This document shows, one piece after another, positions 63,433 to 64,000 of a stretch of DNA of 64,000 nucleotides (within the stretch, counting starts at the first letter, position 1; each line of letters starts with the position of its first letter). Source of the DNA: Paracoccaceae bacterium (GTDB lineage: Bacteria > Pseudomonadota > Alphaproteobacteria > Rhodobacterales > Rhodobacteraceae); assembly GCA_030697175.1 (NCBI GenBank), contig JAUYQR010000015.1, positions 248,001 through 312,000 of the forward strand, in the 5' to 3' direction. A program made the translations under genes and the position numbers. The notes under the pieces are model-generated. The model worked only from the letters and a program-made list of their open reading frames with translations. It did no database searches and had not been told where the DNA came from.

Positions 63433-63684
63433 CAGGAGATCCTTCAGCGCGGCATTGTCGAGCATCGCATCCGCCGGCAACCGCTTCAGCCGGGCGGTTT
63501 CGTCCTCGAGGCCCTTCCGGCGCTTGGCCTCGCTGACATCCATGCCGCCATACTTGGCCTTCAACTTGTAAACGGTCGCATCGCTGACGCCGTGCTTGCG
63601 GCACAGATCGGCGACGGAAACCCCTGCCCCATGCTCTTTCAGAATGCCGATGATCTGATCTTCGGCGAACCTGCTGCGCTTCAT
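63418..63684 (-). CDS. IS3-family transposase OrfA
   Basis: 88 residues. HTH_Tnp_1 domain RFAEDQIIGILKEHGAGVSV then DLCRKHGVSDATVYKLKAKYGG, then the leucine-zipper-like SEAKRRKGLEDETARLKRL. Typical OrfA that binds terminal repeats and frameshifts into OrfB. Confidence 0.9.
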   Translation of the reverse strand: MKRSRFAEDQIIGILKEHGAGVSVADLCRKHGVSDATVYKLKAKYGGMDVSEAKRRKGLEDETARLKRLPADAMLDNAALKDLLGKRR

Positions 63685-63840
63685 CCCTGGTCCTCTCGGT
63701 TGGGCCAGAGTCTACCTCAAACTGGATTGGGTGGAGGGGGCAACGTCAAGAGGCCATTGACTCTGCCGCTCAGGCTTCGTGGTATGGGAAGGGATCCCCG
63801 GCGCTGGTCGGTTCGTCCTAACAATCACAGGGAGATGGCA

Positions 63841-64000
63841 ATGCATCACACGCATGGATTTGGCCGTGCAGCAGTCTTGGCCGTGCTGATGGCGGGAACT
63901 GCGCCGATGGCGCTTCTGGCAGAGACCCCGGCTGATACGCTGGTAGTGGCTGATGCGATCGACGACATCGTTTCGATCGACCCGCATGAAGCGTTCGAGT
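63841..64000 (+). CDS. Peptide/nickel-type ABC transporter substrate-binding protein, N-terminus (runs off right edge)
   Basis: 53 residues visible. Signal peptide about 1-29 (AVLAVLMAGTAPMALLA), then ETPADTLVVADAIDDIVSIDPHEAFE, the typical mature start of SBP_bac_5 (DppA/OppA-like) proteins. GGAG lies six bases before the ATG at 63841. The first 155 bases after the IS remnant are non-coding and should hold its promoter. Confidence 0.75.
   Translation, partial: MHHTHGFGRAAVLAVLMAGTAPMALLAETPADTLVVADAIDDIVSIDPHEAFE

Larger units (their letters stand above)
63126..63684 (-). mobile_element. IS3-family remnant (intact orfA, truncated orfB)
   Basis: orfA is complete (63418-63684) and orfB covers only about the first 100 residues before it meets the integrase stub near 63130. 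The outer terminal repeat should lie between 63685 and 63750 but I could not define it, and no matching inner repeat is visible at the truncated end, so the element has lost one end. Confidence 0.75.

Overview
The window is high-GC, gene-dense DNA from an alphaproteobacterium, most likely a Rhodobacterales (Rhodobacteraceae-type) chromosome. The evidence is the typical gene content and order: murA-DUF2948-hisD-UPF0262-phosphatase, then infA-maf-RNase E/G-yacG; ribE, ribB, ribH and nusB; a SUV3-like helicase; fdxA and carD; parE; a PleD-type diguanylate cyclase; a non-pyrrolysine MttB homologue. A GAAC-N7-GAAC SOS box of alphaproteobacterial type is also present. Species cannot be assigned from the sequence alone. 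I see no rRNA, CRISPR array, intact prophage or replication origin.

Layout. 1-6.3 kb: end of a MetY-type sulfhydrylase gene, two exported proteins of unknown function, a SIMPL protein, and a 961-residue single-pass membrane protein that looks like a GspL/PilM-GspC/PilP fusion. 6.5-12.4 kb: Kef-type antiporter, divergent cobT/cobS, then ribB(X)-ribH-nusB. 12.4-20 kb: lipase-like hydrolase with SCP2 protein, TPR protein, SUV3-like helicase, S4 protein, ferredoxin, carD with a readable promoter and leader, and ribE. 20.2-24.8 kb: capsule genes kpsS-kpsD-kpsC. 24.7-29.6 kb: MATE pump, NicO metal exporter with DUF1007 partner, PPK2, GST. 29.8-36.7 kb: epimerase with a premature stop, parE, an AT-richer methyltransferase, MttB homologue, HAD phosphatase, DUF3572. 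36.8-44.4 kb: PleD, an ECF sigma operon, DUF983-NUDIX, desaturase and XRE regulator, two lipoproteins. 44.5-50.1 kb: aldo/keto reductase, SOS-box imuA-like gene, yceI-cytochrome b561, SDR, metG. 50.1-52.4 kb: a decayed integrated element at tRNA-Phe. 52.5-62.4 kb: housekeeping block (yacG to murA) interrupted by GNAT, NTF2, quinone reductase/HxlR and a frameshifted gene of probable foreign origin. 62.5-64 kb: tRNA-Thr with a second truncated integrase and IS3 remnant, then the start of a peptide-transporter binding protein.

Most of the window is ordinary core chromosome. The points that deserve a second look are: the two tRNA-adjacent integrase stubs, each cut off by IS3-type debris; two families of structured intergenic repeats (a three-copy hairpin with conserved GTGAA loop and a two-copy ~128-bp composite element); the SOS box in front of an imuA-like gene that lacks imuB/dnaE2; the carD leader; the probable leaderless XRE gene; the GspL/GspC-like fusion; and two or three broken genes. 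I did not find a convincing new defence or multi-gene effector system.
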